A stretch of DNA of 38,756 nucleotides from Flavobacterium branchiophilum NBRC 15030 = ATCC 35035 (GCF_002217205.1 NZ_MUGT01000053.1:549-39304); one strand, 5' to 3'; positions 7,725 through 15,029 are shown, numbered from the stretch's first letter. Program-made: numbers and translations. The notes: generated from the letters alone by a model not told the origin.

Positions 7725-8297
7725 ATGAATCAACTTATTACAATTTCAGAAAACAACGGACAAAAAGCCGTTTCAGCTCGTGAACTACACTCTTTTTTAG
7801 AAGTAGGTAGAGATTTTTCCAACTGGATTAAAAACAGGATCCAAGAATATGGATTTATTGAAAATGAGGACTTTGAGGTTTTCGCCAATTCTGGCGAAAA
7901 AGAAAAAAGTGGCAGACCAGCAATAGAATACGCCCTTACTCTTGACATGGCAAAAGAATTGGCAATGGTCGAAAAAAACACCAAAGGCAAACAAGCCCGC
8001 CGTTACTTCATCGCCATCGAAAAGCAAGCCACAGCTCCAAAAGTTGAAACGATAAAACTATCCAAGTTTGATCAGAAGCGAAAATTGATTGAGCTGATTC
8101 GTGAAAACCTAAAAAAAGGCGATGTAAAAAAAGTAGCTCACGAGCTTGACGTGAACTACAACACGTTGAAAAACGTAATGCGATACAACAATTTTAGCCC
8201 CAAGTTGGTACAGGCTCTTTATAACAAAGCACTTGCCAATAAACAAACCGCTCTACCTATCAATGAAATGATTAACCAATTAACACTTGACTTATGA
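7725..8297 (+). CDS. AntA/AntB-domain antirepressor
   Basis: The 190-residue protein begins with an AntA/AntB domain: AVSARELHSFLEVGRDFSNWIKNRI, then GFIENEDFEVF and the ending TLDMAKELAMVEKNTKGKQARRYFIAIEK (about residues 15-105). The C-terminal part (DVKKVAHELDVNYNTLKNVM) looks like a second helix-turn-helix. Phage antirepressors bind repressors or act on the switch to favour lytic growth. Its place, second in the early operon opposite an S24 repressor, fits that role. The stop overlaps the next small frame by ATGA. Confidence 0.85.
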   Translation: MNQLITISENNGQKAVSARELHSFLEVGRDFSNWIKNRIQEYGFIENEDFEVFANSGEKEKSGRPAIEYALTLDMAKELAMVEKNTKGKQARRYFIAIEKQATAPKVETIKLSKFDQKRKLIELIRENLKKGDVKKVAHELDVNYNTLKNVMRYNNFSPKLVQALYNKALANKQTALPINEMINQLTLDL

Positions 8298-8392
8298 CAC
8301 AAGCACTAGATTACTACTTTGACGATGCCACCTGTACTGCCGAGACTGTTGAAGAAATGAACGAACTATTAAAAAAGAAACTAAATGACTAA
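8294..8392 (+). CDS. Small acidic protein, unknown function
   Basis: A 32-residue frame starting MTQALDYYFDDATC and ending NELLKKKLND. It overlaps the antirepressor stop by the ATGA motif, the usual sign of translational coupling in compact phage operons. No domain is recognisable. Confidence 0.45.
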   Translation: MTQALDYYFDDATCTAETVEEMNELLKKKLND

Positions 8393-8465
8393 TCAAGATC
8401 CTACTCCATTTGATAAATTTTGTTACGGTCTTATAATAGTTGCCATAAGCTATTTTGTGTTTAGG
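8385..8465 (+). CDS. Possible 26-residue membrane peptide
   Basis: The frame begins MTNQDPTPFDKFCYG and ends in a hydrophobic stretch (LIIVAISYFVF), so the product could insert in the membrane. Its ATG overlaps the stop of the previous small gene by 8 bp. Very short frames arise by chance, so this is tentative. Confidence 0.3.
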
Positions 8466-8507
8466 CTCATAGTACAGTTTTACTATCCTATTTAAAAAAA
8501 AATCAAA

Positions 8508-8590
8508 AATCTTCCCGAAAGGCATACACCCAGTTTCGAGTACTGGGCGGGAACAAAATTTAAACCTTTAATATTTTAAAAAATGCAAAA
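8508..8590 (+). repeat. Structured leader repeat, copy 1
   Basis: The copy can fold into an outer stem TTCCCG (8513-8518) with CGGGAA (8549-8554), an 11-nt one-sided bulge, and an inner stem CCCAGT (8530-8535) with ACTGGG (8543-8548) around TTCGAGT. It then runs through an AT-rich spacer to ATGCAAAA, the start of the following gene. Copy 2 at 9120-9203 is identical apart from one extra A. It may be a cis-acting RNA, an operator, or a recombination site. Confidence 0.8.
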
Positions 8591-8909
8591 AACAATCAAA
8601 ATTACAGAAGAAAAGCTAACCGAAATTATTGAAGCGATACAAAAGGTAAAGCATTTAATGAAAGAAGCCGAAGTATCGGAAATAAATAATTCAAAAGCTT
8701 CAAATAGTGAAAAACTATTTCATAATCTAAGATATTATAATAAAAATACAGCAAACAGTTCAAGTGGCTACCGAAAAGAAGAAGGTAGCGATAGCGAAAA
8801 AAGGATACAACAAAAATTAGAATGTTTGAGGCTGGCAACCCAAAAGAATGACGGAGATGTTTTAAACCAAGCAAAAGAAAATTTTGCTTGGCTAATTGCA
8901 GAGGATTAA
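8583..8909 (+). CDS. Phage accessory protein, unknown, coiled-coil N-terminus
   Basis: A 108-residue charged protein with an amphipathic N-terminal helix (EEKLTEIIEAIQKVKHLMKEA), a Ser/Asn-rich middle and a C-terminal helix (NQAKENFAWLIAED). No known family is recognised. Its whole leader and first codons (to ATGCAAAA) are shared with the gene at 9196. It is convergent with the DUF2158-type gene, their stop codons overlapping at 8906-8909. It appears to be cargo of a repeat-bounded slot upstream of the transposase. Confidence 0.65.
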   Translation: MQKTIKITEEKLTEIIEAIQKVKHLMKEAEVSEINNSKASNSEKLFHNLRYYNKNTANSSSGYRKEEGSDSEKRIQQKLECLRLATQKNDGDVLNQAKENFAWLIAED

Positions 8910-9082
8910 TTGGCAAGTTTAAGTGCTGGCGTGTTAAAACCTTTTGGGTAGATTAACTCATTAGTAAACTCATTAAAAAAAATGCACTGTGTCATTTTTG
9001 GGTCAGAGTAAACAACCGTCATTTTTGGACTACCCGATTTCAAAACAACCACATCACCAATTTTAAAAGATTCATTTTCCAT
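8906..9082 (-). CDS. DUF2158 (YodC-like) small protein
   Basis: This 58-residue minus-strand protein begins MENESFKIGDVVVLKSGSPK and continues MTVVYSDPKMTQC. The GDVVxLKSGSPxMTV signature is that of the DUF2158/YodC family of small proteins of unknown role. Its upstream 50 bp (tail of the copy 2 unit) is almost identical to that of the minus-strand gene starting at 9547, including the AATAGTAATATGGAA start context. It therefore probably has its own promoter and is expressed against the early operon, perhaps during lysogeny. Confidence 0.8.
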   Translation of the reverse strand: MENESFKIGDVVVLKSGSPKMTVVYSDPKMTQCIFFNEFTNELIYPKGFNTPALKLAN

Positions 9083-9203
9083 ATTACTATTTTTTTACAG
9101 TTGAGAGCGTAAAGATAGTAAATCTTCCCGAAAGGCATACACCCAGTTTCGAGTACTGGGCGGGAACAAAATTTAAACCTTTAATATTTTAAAAAATGCA
9201 AAA
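9079..9203. repeat. Structured leader repeat, copy 2, with divergent minus-strand start
   Basis: The plus-side hairpin has stems at 9125-9130/9161-9166 and 9142-9147/9155-9160, then a leader to the ATG at 9196. The left half (9079-9119) carries the start context of the DUF2158-type gene and is repeated at 9543-9584 with one substitution. The unit thus looks like a portable divergent control region. On the minus strand TATCTTTA resembles a -7 box. Confidence 0.8.
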
Positions 9204-9453
9204 GCCAGTTATACACCTTCAAATAGGTTCTTTAATTCAAAAATTTTCAATTGAAGTTCGCCCTTCAACCGAAAAAACTCATGAAGATTTAAGCCGTCTA
9301 TTACACGAGGCAAGTCATCAGATTGAGGAATCTGTTTTAGCAGCATTAATAGCTGCTCTAAATACCGCCATAGAATCTTATGAGACAACTTTGGTTGTTG
9401 ATGGTACTCAAAAAAAGGAATTTTGTCAATCTGAACATCATTCAGATAGTTAA
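9196..9453 (+). CDS. Phage accessory protein, unknown (overlaps an opposing gene)
   Basis: An 85-residue protein, MQKPVIHLQIGSLIQKF and following, with a helical middle (EDLSRLLHEASHQIEESVLAALIAALNTAIESYE). The A/T-rich third codon positions match the neighbours and support real coding. The leader is the duplicated structured repeat, identical to that of the gene at 8583. It overlaps the minus-strand gene 9209-9547 over 245 bp, which is unusual; one of the two may be non-functional. No family is recognised. Confidence 0.5.
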   Translation: MQKPVIHLQIGSLIQKFSIEVRPSTEKTHEDLSRLLHEASHQIEESVLAALIAALNTAIESYETTLVVDGTQKKEFCQSEHHSDS

Positions 9454-9547
9454 AAGTTTGAACCAAAGCAATGCTAAAAAATTCATTTTCATTGCTATCA
9501 AAATCATAAGAGGCTTTAAGCCAATTACTAAATGCAGTTAATTCCAT
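9209..9547 (-). CDS. Phage accessory protein, unknown (overlaps an opposing gene)
   Basis: A 112-residue protein starting MELTAFSNWLKASYDFDSNE, with Leu-rich helices (ILWRYLEQLLMLLKQI). Its upstream region (9543-9584) is a near-copy of the region in front of the DUF2158-type gene, including the start context, which argues that it is expressed. Its codons in the overlap have more G/C at third positions than the opposing frame. No family is recognised. Confidence 0.5.
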   Translation of the reverse strand: MELTAFSNWLKASYDFDSNENEFFSIALVQTFNYLNDVQIDKIPFFEYHQQPKLSHKILWRYLEQLLMLLKQIPQSDDLPRVIDGLNLHEFFRLKGELQLKIFELKNLFEGV

Positions 9548-9637
9548 ATTACTATTTTTTTACAGTTGAGAGCCTAAAGATAGTAAATCTTCCCGAGTGG
9601 CACACACCCAGTTTCGAGTACTGGGCGGGAACAAAAT
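9543..9637. repeat. Structured leader repeat, copy 3, upstream of the transposase
   Basis: Outer stem TTCCCG (9590-9595) with CGGGAA (9626-9631); inner stem CCCAGT (9607-9612) with ACTGGG (9620-9625). The bulge reads AGTGGCACACA instead of AAAGGCATACA, so changes fall in the unpaired part while both stems are intact. Similarity to the other copies ends at about 9637, 56 bp before the transposase start. Confidence 0.8.
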
Positions 9638-9692
9638 AATAAATCTTGCTTTTACCTTCTCATTTGGGGGTTGAGCAAAAAAAATTAAAAAT

Positions 9693-11666
9693 ATGTACGA
9701 ATACCACAATAACATCCTATCAATACCAGCAAAGCTTCTTTATCAAGATTGGAGTTTGATGGCTTATAACACATATAAATCTTTTTGTTCAAGAAAGAAA
9801 CTAATTAAAACCAAAGAAGGACGTGGTGCGGGTAACGAAGCCTTTGTAAGTTTTTATGATTTGCCAATTGATATAAAAACTGTGTGTGTTCAAAAATTAG
9901 GTGCCCCAAAGGATATTATAGTCCGTAATCAGTTAGAAAATTACATTGTACCAGATCCGAAGGCGATTCAATTTTTTGCCCGTCATAGAAAACCAAATGG
10001 CAAACCCCTTTCAGAAGAAGACCAAAGAGAGAAAGCCACCAATGCCATGATTTTAAACGCCATTCAAATGGTGTTTAAAGACAAAGGGGTTATGACTAAA
10101 ATGTTTGGCAAAAAGAAAACTTTGATTTGGCAAAATATCAGCGAGGCTGTTAATGCAATCAATCCCAACAAGTGGACTTATTCATTACCTGGCAATGCTC
10201 GAAGCTTGCAACGTAAATATGATAAATATTTGATTTACAGTTATAAAACTTTCATTCACGCAGGCGAAGGACTTGAAAACGCTCGTGTTATCAAAGGCGA
10301 AATTGCCGATTTTATCCTTGCCCAGTATTGTCTTCCTATCAAGTTAAGCGTTCCAATGGTTATGGGGCGTTATAATGAGGTAGCAGAAATGAAAAAATGG
10401 CCAGAATTAACCGAGCAAGCAATTCATACTTTTTTAAATGAGCCCGAAAGAATGCGCATTTGGACACTGGCACGTCATGGCAAACAAGCCTACGACCGCA
10501 AGTATAAACACACGCTAACCCGTAACAAATCGGACTGGTTCCCTAATAGTTTCTGGGCGATTGATGGCACAAAACTGGACTGGATTCACTATTGGGATGA
10601 CAGCGACAATAAAATGGGAGCAAAACTTAAAATTGATGTAATGTTTGACGTGTATTCTGAAAAAGTAATCGGTTGGAGTTTGAGTTTTTCAGAAAGCCAC
10701 ATCGACCACTTTAAGGCTATAAAAATGGCGGTTAATGAATCGCAATGCCGCCCTTATTATTTGACTTATGATCACCAATCTGGGCATCAAATGGATAGAA
10801 TGCAGGAGTTATACGATAGCTTGGTGGCAGTTGAAGGCGGAACGCACTTTGCCAATAAGGTAAAAAGCCATAACAACCCTGCAGAACAATTATTCAATCG
10901 TCTGCAACAACAGGTTATCAATCGTTTTTGGTTTTCAGATGGGCAAAGTATCAAAGTACGCCGAAATGACAACCGAATGAATGAGGATTTTATTTTAGAA
11001 AACAAACACCTTCTAAAAACAACAGACGATTTATACCAAGCGTGGGAAACGGTGGTTAATCTTTGGAATAGTGCCAAACACCCCAAATTTAACGCCAGTC
11101 GAAATGAAGTTTATCTTCACGAAATGCCACAAAAAGAAACCTTATCGCTTTTTGACATAATGGACAAAATGTGGGTGCAGGAGGCTAAAAAACCAATTCA
11201 ATACAAAGCACACGGGCTGGATATGTGGCTTGCGGACAAAAAATACCAGTTTGAAGTACTCGACCACAACGGAGATATTGATATTGAATTTAGACGTAAA
11301 AATGTGGGCAACAAATTTATAGTACGCTATGATCCCGACTTCTTGGACGGCTACATTCAACTTTGTCAAAAAGACCAAAACGGCAACATTGTACTCGTAG
11401 CACACGCAGAACCAAAACGAGAGCATCAAAATATCCCAGTATTAATGAAAGACGGCGACAAAGAACAATGGGCCAAAGATTATGCGGTGCGTGATGCAGA
11501 ATACAACAGAGACTTTGAAGATTATCAAAAATTAATGCAACGGGCGGGCATTACACCACAAACCGAAATAGACGACCAAGATTTAATGATAAAATTCAAA
11601 GGAAATCTACCAAAACAGCAACGTAGCAAAGTAGAATCAGAGGAAAACATATTTAACTATATTTAA
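9693..11666 (+). CDS. MuA-like DDE transposase
   Basis: The 657-residue protein has the layout of phage Mu transposase: N-terminal DNA-binding regions (residues 1-280), an RNase H-fold DDE core and a C-terminal beta-barrel and tail. Likely catalytic residues are D291 (FWAIDGTKLDW), D360 (YLTYDHQSGH) and E398 (NNPAEQLFNRLQ). The third spacing is shorter than in MuA, as expected for a diverged relative. It would cut and join phage ends for integration and replicative transposition. The MuB-like ATPase follows 13 bp later. The leader carries copy 3 of the structured repeat. Confidence 0.92.
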   Translation: MYEYHNNILSIPAKLLYQDWSLMAYNTYKSFCSRKKLIKTKEGRGAGNEAFVSFYDLPIDIKTVCVQKLGAPKDIIVRNQLENYIVPDPKAIQFFARHRKPNGKPLSEEDQREKATNAMILNAIQMVFKDKGVMTKMFGKKKTLIWQNISEAVNAINPNKWTYSLPGNARSLQRKYDKYLIYSYKTFIHAGEGLENARVIKGEIADFILAQYCLPIKLSVPMVMGRYNEVAEMKKWPELTEQAIHTFLNEPERMRIWTLARHGKQAYDRKYKHTLTRNKSDWFPNSFWAIDGTKLDWIHYWDDSDNKMGAKLKIDVMFDVYSEKVIGWSLSFSESHIDHFKAIKMAVNESQCRPYYLTYDHQSGHQMDRMQELYDSLVAVEGGTHFANKVKSHNNPAEQLFNRLQQQVINRFWFSDGQSIKVRRNDNRMNEDFILENKHLLKTTDDLYQAWETVVNLWNSAKHPKFNASRNEVYLHEMPQKETLSLFDIMDKMWVQEAKKPIQYKAHGLDMWLADKKYQFEVLDHNGDIDIEFRRKNVGNKFIVRYDPDFLDGYIQLCQKDQNGNIVLVAHAEPKREHQNIPVLMKDGDKEQWAKDYAVRDAEYNRDFEDYQKLMQRAGITPQTEIDDQDLMIKFKGNLPKQQRSKVESEENIFNYI

Positions 11667-11679
11667 AACAATAAACACA

Positions 11680-12519
11680 ATGACAACAACTCAAAAACAA
11701 GCAATAGTAAACGAAATAAGACTGCTTTCTGCGAAAGAATCACAATCTAAAGTAGCAAAAAAAGCGGATGTTTCCACGGCTACCATAAGCCAAATGCTTA
11801 ACCATAACTGGGACTTGATTAAAGCCGAAATGTGGCAACGTGTAAAAATTAACCTTCGTATTGAATTGGAGTGGCAAACGGCTGATACAACCAACTTTCG
11901 TGAACTTTCAAAACTGTTAAACAAAGTGCAGGATCGTGGAATGAGTGTTTGTATTGTTCATAATGCAGGAACTGGCAAAAGCCACACTTACAAATTGTAT
12001 GAGCGTACGTATGAGAATGTAATTTACATAGAATGTAAAAACTACTGGACTAAAAAAAGCTATGTAAAACAACTGCTTACAGCCTGTGGATTGGATGCCT
12101 TTGGAACGGTTGAAGATATGATTGAAAAATTCATAAAACACGTTAAAGGACTGGTTAAACCAATAATCATAATAGACCAGTTCGACAAATTGAAAGAGCC
12201 ATCAATGGACTTGTTTATGGATTTTTATAATGACTTGGATAAACATTGCGGTTTTGTTTTGAGTGGAGTTCCTGCCCTAAAAAAACGAATTGAACGTGGA
12301 TGTCAAAATGAAAAAATTGGGTATGACGAATTAAAATCCCGCATCGGTAAAAAATACATCCCTCTTTATCCAATAAAAGAAAAAGATGTACAAGCAGTTT
12401 GCGAAGCTAACGGTATATACGATGAGCAATTCATAAACGAGGCTTTCAACACTTGTGAGGGTGATTTAAGACGTGTTCGCCGTAGCATCGATCAGTATTT
12501 CTTAATGCAAAAAAAATAG
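11680..12519 (+). CDS. MuB-like AAA ATPase, transposition target protein
   Basis: The 279-residue protein has an N-terminal helix-turn-helix (SKVAKKADVSTATISQMLN, about 24-41), then an AAA+ domain with Walker A NAGTGKSH (95-102), Walker B IIIIDQFDKL (162-171) and a sensor region SGVPALKKRIERG. MuB-type ATPases bind target DNA, deliver it to the transposase and give target immunity. The layout and place directly after the transposase match Mu B. Confidence 0.9.
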   Translation: MTTTQKQAIVNEIRLLSAKESQSKVAKKADVSTATISQMLNHNWDLIKAEMWQRVKINLRIELEWQTADTTNFRELSKLLNKVQDRGMSVCIVHNAGTGKSHTYKLYERTYENVIYIECKNYWTKKSYVKQLLTACGLDAFGTVEDMIEKFIKHVKGLVKPIIIIDQFDKLKEPSMDLFMDFYNDLDKHCGFVLSGVPALKKRIERGCQNEKIGYDELKSRIGKKYIPLYPIKEKDVQAVCEANGIYDEQFINEAFNTCEGDLRRVRRSIDQYFLMQKK

Positions 12520-12524
12520 TAGTA

Positions 12525-13163
12525 ATGGAACTGAAAATAAAAAAGGCATTAAGCTATGCCGATACTCAAAAAGCGACTTTCAAAACTATAAAAATTGATA
12601 ACGACTGGAAACCACATCTGGGAGAACCACAATTAGGCAACAGCCATTGGTTAATATTTGGCGATTCTGGCCAAGGAAAAACAAGCTACGCCCTTCAAGT
12701 TGTAAAGCAGTTGTGTGCTAATGGACACAAAGTGTACTATGACACACTAGAGGAAGGGTTGAAATTATCCTTTAAACTGGCATTAGAAAGAAACAATATG
12801 AAGGTGGCAAATGGTTTTAATTATCAAAAAGAAAAGCTACCAGAACTAACGGCCCGATTAAGCAGAAAAAGACAACCTAAAATAGTAGTAATTGACTCGG
12901 TTCAATACCTTTTTAGAGGCAAATTGGAAAAGCATTATTTTGAATTTATAGAACAATTTGAAGATACCACTTTCATCTGGATAAGTGGTGCGGATGGCAA
13001 AAAACCACGTGGAAAAGTGGCAGAAGCAATCAAATATGATGCCGATATAATAATAAGAGTAGAAAACTATATGGCAACCATCGAAAAGAACAGATTTGAG
13101 GCTTACGAGTCACGAATAATATGGGAACAAGGTTACAACGACAGACAAATAAAATTGATTTAA
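12525..13163 (+). CDS. Second ATPase, RecA/RadA-like
   Basis: The 212-residue protein has Walker A GDSGQGKTS (46-54) and Walker B KIVVIDSVQ (119-127), followed by a segment ISGADGKKPRGKVAEAIKYDADI that resembles the KPRG region of RadA/DnaB-like RecA folds. It starts 5 bp after the MuB-like gene and is co-transcribed with it. Phage Mu has no counterpart. It could assist replication after transposition, act as a helicase-loader-like factor, or aid target selection. It is a P-loop ATPase with certainty; the role is inferred. Confidence 0.75.
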   Translation: MELKIKKALSYADTQKATFKTIKIDNDWKPHLGEPQLGNSHWLIFGDSGQGKTSYALQVVKQLCANGHKVYYDTLEEGLKLSFKLALERNNMKVANGFNYQKEKLPELTARLSRKRQPKIVVIDSVQYLFRGKLEKHYFEFIEQFEDTTFIWISGADGKKPRGKVAEAIKYDADIIIRVENYMATIEKNRFEAYESRIIWEQGYNDRQIKLI

Positions 13164-13164
13164 A

Positions 13165-13413
13165 ATGAAACATTTCCACCCACCAAAAGCCCTTTTAGAA
13201 TTGGATCAAGTGATTAAGTATGATAGTGAGTGCGTGCCCATATTGAGCACTGCCGAAAGAACGCTTATAAAATATAAGCGAGCAAAACTAATGGCAGGTT
13301 TAGACGTTGAACTTACAACGCAGCTCATGGATAAAATAGCGGCCACTCTCGAACAAATTCATAAAAAAAATTGGCATCCAGAAAACCCTATTTTATATAA
13401 AAAACATGACTAA
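13165..13413 (+). CDS. Hypothetical early phage protein
   Basis: An 82-residue soluble, helical protein (MKHFHPPKALLELDQVIKYD and following; a Leu/Ala-rich middle) beginning one base after the ATPase stop. Its end overlaps the next gene by 8 bp. No known domain is seen. Its position in the transposition operon suggests a role in early replication or regulation. Confidence 0.65.
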   Translation: MKHFHPPKALLELDQVIKYDSECVPILSTAERTLIKYKRAKLMAGLDVELTTQLMDKIAATLEQIHKKNWHPENPILYKKHD

Positions 13414-13594
13414 AAAAGAACATCAACGGCGGTATAGATTGCATGCCAAAGTTCGTATAATCGTTCATTTAGAAAGTCGTAAAAGAACGATATACGTGCC
13501 TACTGGCTACGAAACTCAAAACAAGCATATATTGGAATTAATCCATCGATTCCAATATAATGTACAGTTTGAAATACCAAATGATAAACAATAG
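13406..13594 (+). CDS. Hypothetical small basic phage protein
   Basis: A 62-residue, strongly basic protein (KKEHQRRYRLHAKVRIIVHLESRKRTIYVPTGYE). The pattern of beta strands with many Arg and Lys residues suggests nucleic-acid binding, but no family is recognised. It overlaps the preceding stop by 8 bp. Confidence 0.55.
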   Translation: MTKKEHQRRYRLHAKVRIIVHLESRKRTIYVPTGYETQNKHILELIHRFQYNVQFEIPNDKQ

Positions 13595-13631
13595 GAATAA
13601 ACCGAAGTAATAACTATAATAAACAAAAAGT

Positions 13632-14156
13632 ATGAATCAAAAATTAGATTTATCGCAAATGAGCGATGCCGAATTTGAAGCCGAAATGCAACGTAGAAGT
13701 TTGGCTAAAATTGAAGCCCAAGAAAAGGCTCGACTAGACTACGAAAACCTAAAAAAAGAAGTAGTAACAGAGTTGAGCCAAGCCGCAGCCGAAATTTCCG
13801 AACAGTTGAGAGCCTTTAAACAAAAAGCGTTTTCGGATATGCAAACCCTTTTTGAAATGCTCAAAGAATACTCCAACCGACACAAAGACGGTAAAGGTAA
13901 CTTTCAAGTAGAACACGAAAATTTCAGAGTGAGCTACAAACGCCAGGGCAAACCGCATTTTGATGAGCGAAGCCTTCAAGCCGAAAAACACATCATTGAT
14001 TTTGTGAATACCAAATTTGAAAAAGATGTCGATACCAAAGACTTGGTCATGTCGCTTCTCGAACGTAAAAAAGGCGAACTGGATATTAACCTGGTCCAAA
14101 AAATTATACGCCATGGAAAAACGCTTCCAAGACGACAATTGGAAACGAGGGATTGA
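13632..14156 (+). CDS. DUF3164-like phage protein, probably frameshifted at its end
   Basis: The 174-residue protein resembles DUF3164 proteins of Mu-like phages: a coiled-coil N-terminal half (EAEMQRRSLAKIEAQEKARLD and on), then HENFRVSYKRQGKPHFDERSLQAEKHI and a region LDINLVQKII. In the family the sequence continues into a W..A/G...L..S...SK.YI.F element. Here that element (DDNWKRGIELLKES, SKDYIGFE) lies in the +1 frame, read from 14113. Dropping one A from the A6 run at 14098-14103 would join LVQK to LYAMEKRFQDDNW. The last residues given here are thus likely out-of-frame. Confidence 0.75.
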   Translation: MNQKLDLSQMSDAEFEAEMQRRSLAKIEAQEKARLDYENLKKEVVTELSQAAAEISEQLRAFKQKAFSDMQTLFEMLKEYSNRHKDGKGNFQVEHENFRVSYKRQGKPHFDERSLQAEKHIIDFVNTKFEKDVDTKDLVMSLLERKKGELDINLVQKIIRHGKTLPRRQLETRD

Positions 14157-14268
14157 GCTACTCAAAGAAAGTTACAGCTACTCGCACTCCAAAGACTACA
14201 TCGGCTTTGAAACCAAAAACGATAAAGGCGAATGGGTAACGATTAATTTGCAGTTTAGTAACATATAA
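14113..14268 (+). CDS. C-terminal DUF3164 part in the +1 frame
   Basis: A 51-residue frame from an internal ATG: MEKRFQDDNWKRGIELLKES and then SKDYIGFETKNDKGEWVTINL. It matches the expected C-terminal end of DUF3164 and overlaps the upstream gene by 44 bp. It may be made by reinitiation as a separate peptide, by frameshifting at A6 (14098-14103), or be the tail of a broken gene; a sequencing indel would also explain it. Confidence 0.6.
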   Translation: MEKRFQDDNWKRGIELLKESYSYSHSKDYIGFETKNDKGEWVTINLQFSNI

Positions 14269-14300
14269 CCCCTCCCTAGCCCTCCCCAAAGGAGAGGGAG
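14268..14300. repeat. C/G-rich palindromic element, copy 1
   Basis: An imperfect inverted repeat, CCCCTCCC TAGCCCTCCCC AAAGGAGAGGGAG, lying directly after the DUF3164 tail. It belongs to a family seen at seven other full sites in the window (17547, 19964, 20030, 20818, 24384, 26898, 29122), several of them inside genes. Confidence 0.7.
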
Positions 14301-14313
14301 TAGAGCAACTAAC

Positions 14314-14346
14314 ACACCTCAAAGGTTTTGAAAACCTTTGAGGTGT
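14314..14346. repeat. Perfect 33-bp palindrome
   Basis: ACACCTCAAAGGTTTT (14314-14329), a single G, and AAAACCTTTGAGGTGT (14331-14346) are perfectly complementary. It may act as a bidirectional terminator or be a mobile palindromic element related to those at 19868, 20640 and 29151. It is followed 27 bp later by the next gene. Confidence 0.8.
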
Positions 14347-14373
14347 AATAATAACACTAAAACAAACAGACAA

Positions 14374-14829
14374 ATGGCAACAATAAAAAAATTACAGACT
14401 TTATTTTCAAAGTTAGGTATTGATGTACATCAACGCAAAACTAGGATTAACGCTTGGACTTCGGGCAGGACACAATCAGCCAAAGAATTGCAAGAAGAAG
14501 AACTAAAGGATTTATGCGAATCATTGGCCGCCGAAATAAATCTTCAAAAAAAACATATTGAAGATGCAAAACGATTAAGACGTTCAACTATTTTGAAGAT
14601 AGCAACAGCAGAAGGTATAAAAGAACCTAATGACTGGGACACTTTTAATGATTTTATGTTGCACAAAAGCGTAGCAAAAAAATTATTACCCCTTTGTAGC
14701 ATAGAGGAGCTAGACCGGGTTATACTACAATTTAGAGCCTTAGCACAAAGCAATGCCACATCGGCACAAAAAGCAGGAACAAAGGCTTATTATAAGCAGT
14801 TTGGAATGCAAAAACCGTGTAGTAACTAA
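14374..14829 (+). CDS. Possible Mu GemA/gp16-like (DUF1018) protein
   Basis: A 151-residue protein starting MATIKKLQTLFSKLGID. The pattern KLQTLFSKLGID, a charged stretch and then SAKELQEEELKDLCESL resembles the DUF1018/GemA region of Mu-like phages, where the segment reads like a helix plus S-x-K-x-L-T-x-x-E. The C-terminal half (SIEELDRVILQFRALAQ) is helical. GemA modulates early transcription and host replication in Mu. The ATG at 14374 was preferred over 14338, which lies in the palindrome. The assignment is tentative. Confidence 0.5.
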   Translation: MATIKKLQTLFSKLGIDVHQRKTRINAWTSGRTQSAKELQEEELKDLCESLAAEINLQKKHIEDAKRLRRSTILKIATAEGIKEPNDWDTFNDFMLHKSVAKKLLPLCSIEELDRVILQFRALAQSNATSAQKAGTKAYYKQFGMQKPCSN

Positions 14830-15029
14830 TGAAACCGTGCCAACATACCGAAGATAGTTATTGCTTGCAATTAGAAAACGACTATTGTCGTTCTGATGAG
14901 TGCAAAGGTTGTAACCACAAAGATACCAGCATAATAGTACTTGAAGTTGTAGCAACCTGCGAAAAAACAGCCTTACAGTGCGATAATTGTGGCGAAATAG
15001 TAACCGAACCTAAAACCGACTGCAGATGA
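14829..15029 (+). CDS. Cys-rich zinc-finger-like small protein
   Basis: A 66-residue protein with nine cysteines, including CRSDECKGC and CDNCG, consistent with one or two zinc-binding knuckles. Its start overlaps the previous stop (TAATG) and its own stop overlaps the next start (ATGA). It is probably a structural or nucleic-acid-binding accessory protein; no family is recognised. Confidence 0.6.
   Translation: MKPCQHTEDSYCLQLENDYCRSDECKGCNHKDTSIIVLEVVATCEKTALQCDNCGEIVTEPKTDCR

Noticed and set aside
10787..11429. Minus-strand frames inside the transposase gene
   Set aside because: They overlap the DDE domain coding strand and lack start contexts or promoter signals.
14338..14373. Upstream in-frame start for the GemA-like protein
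   Set aside because: It starts inside the 33-bp palindrome and adds low-complexity residues; 14374 gives a normal N-terminus.
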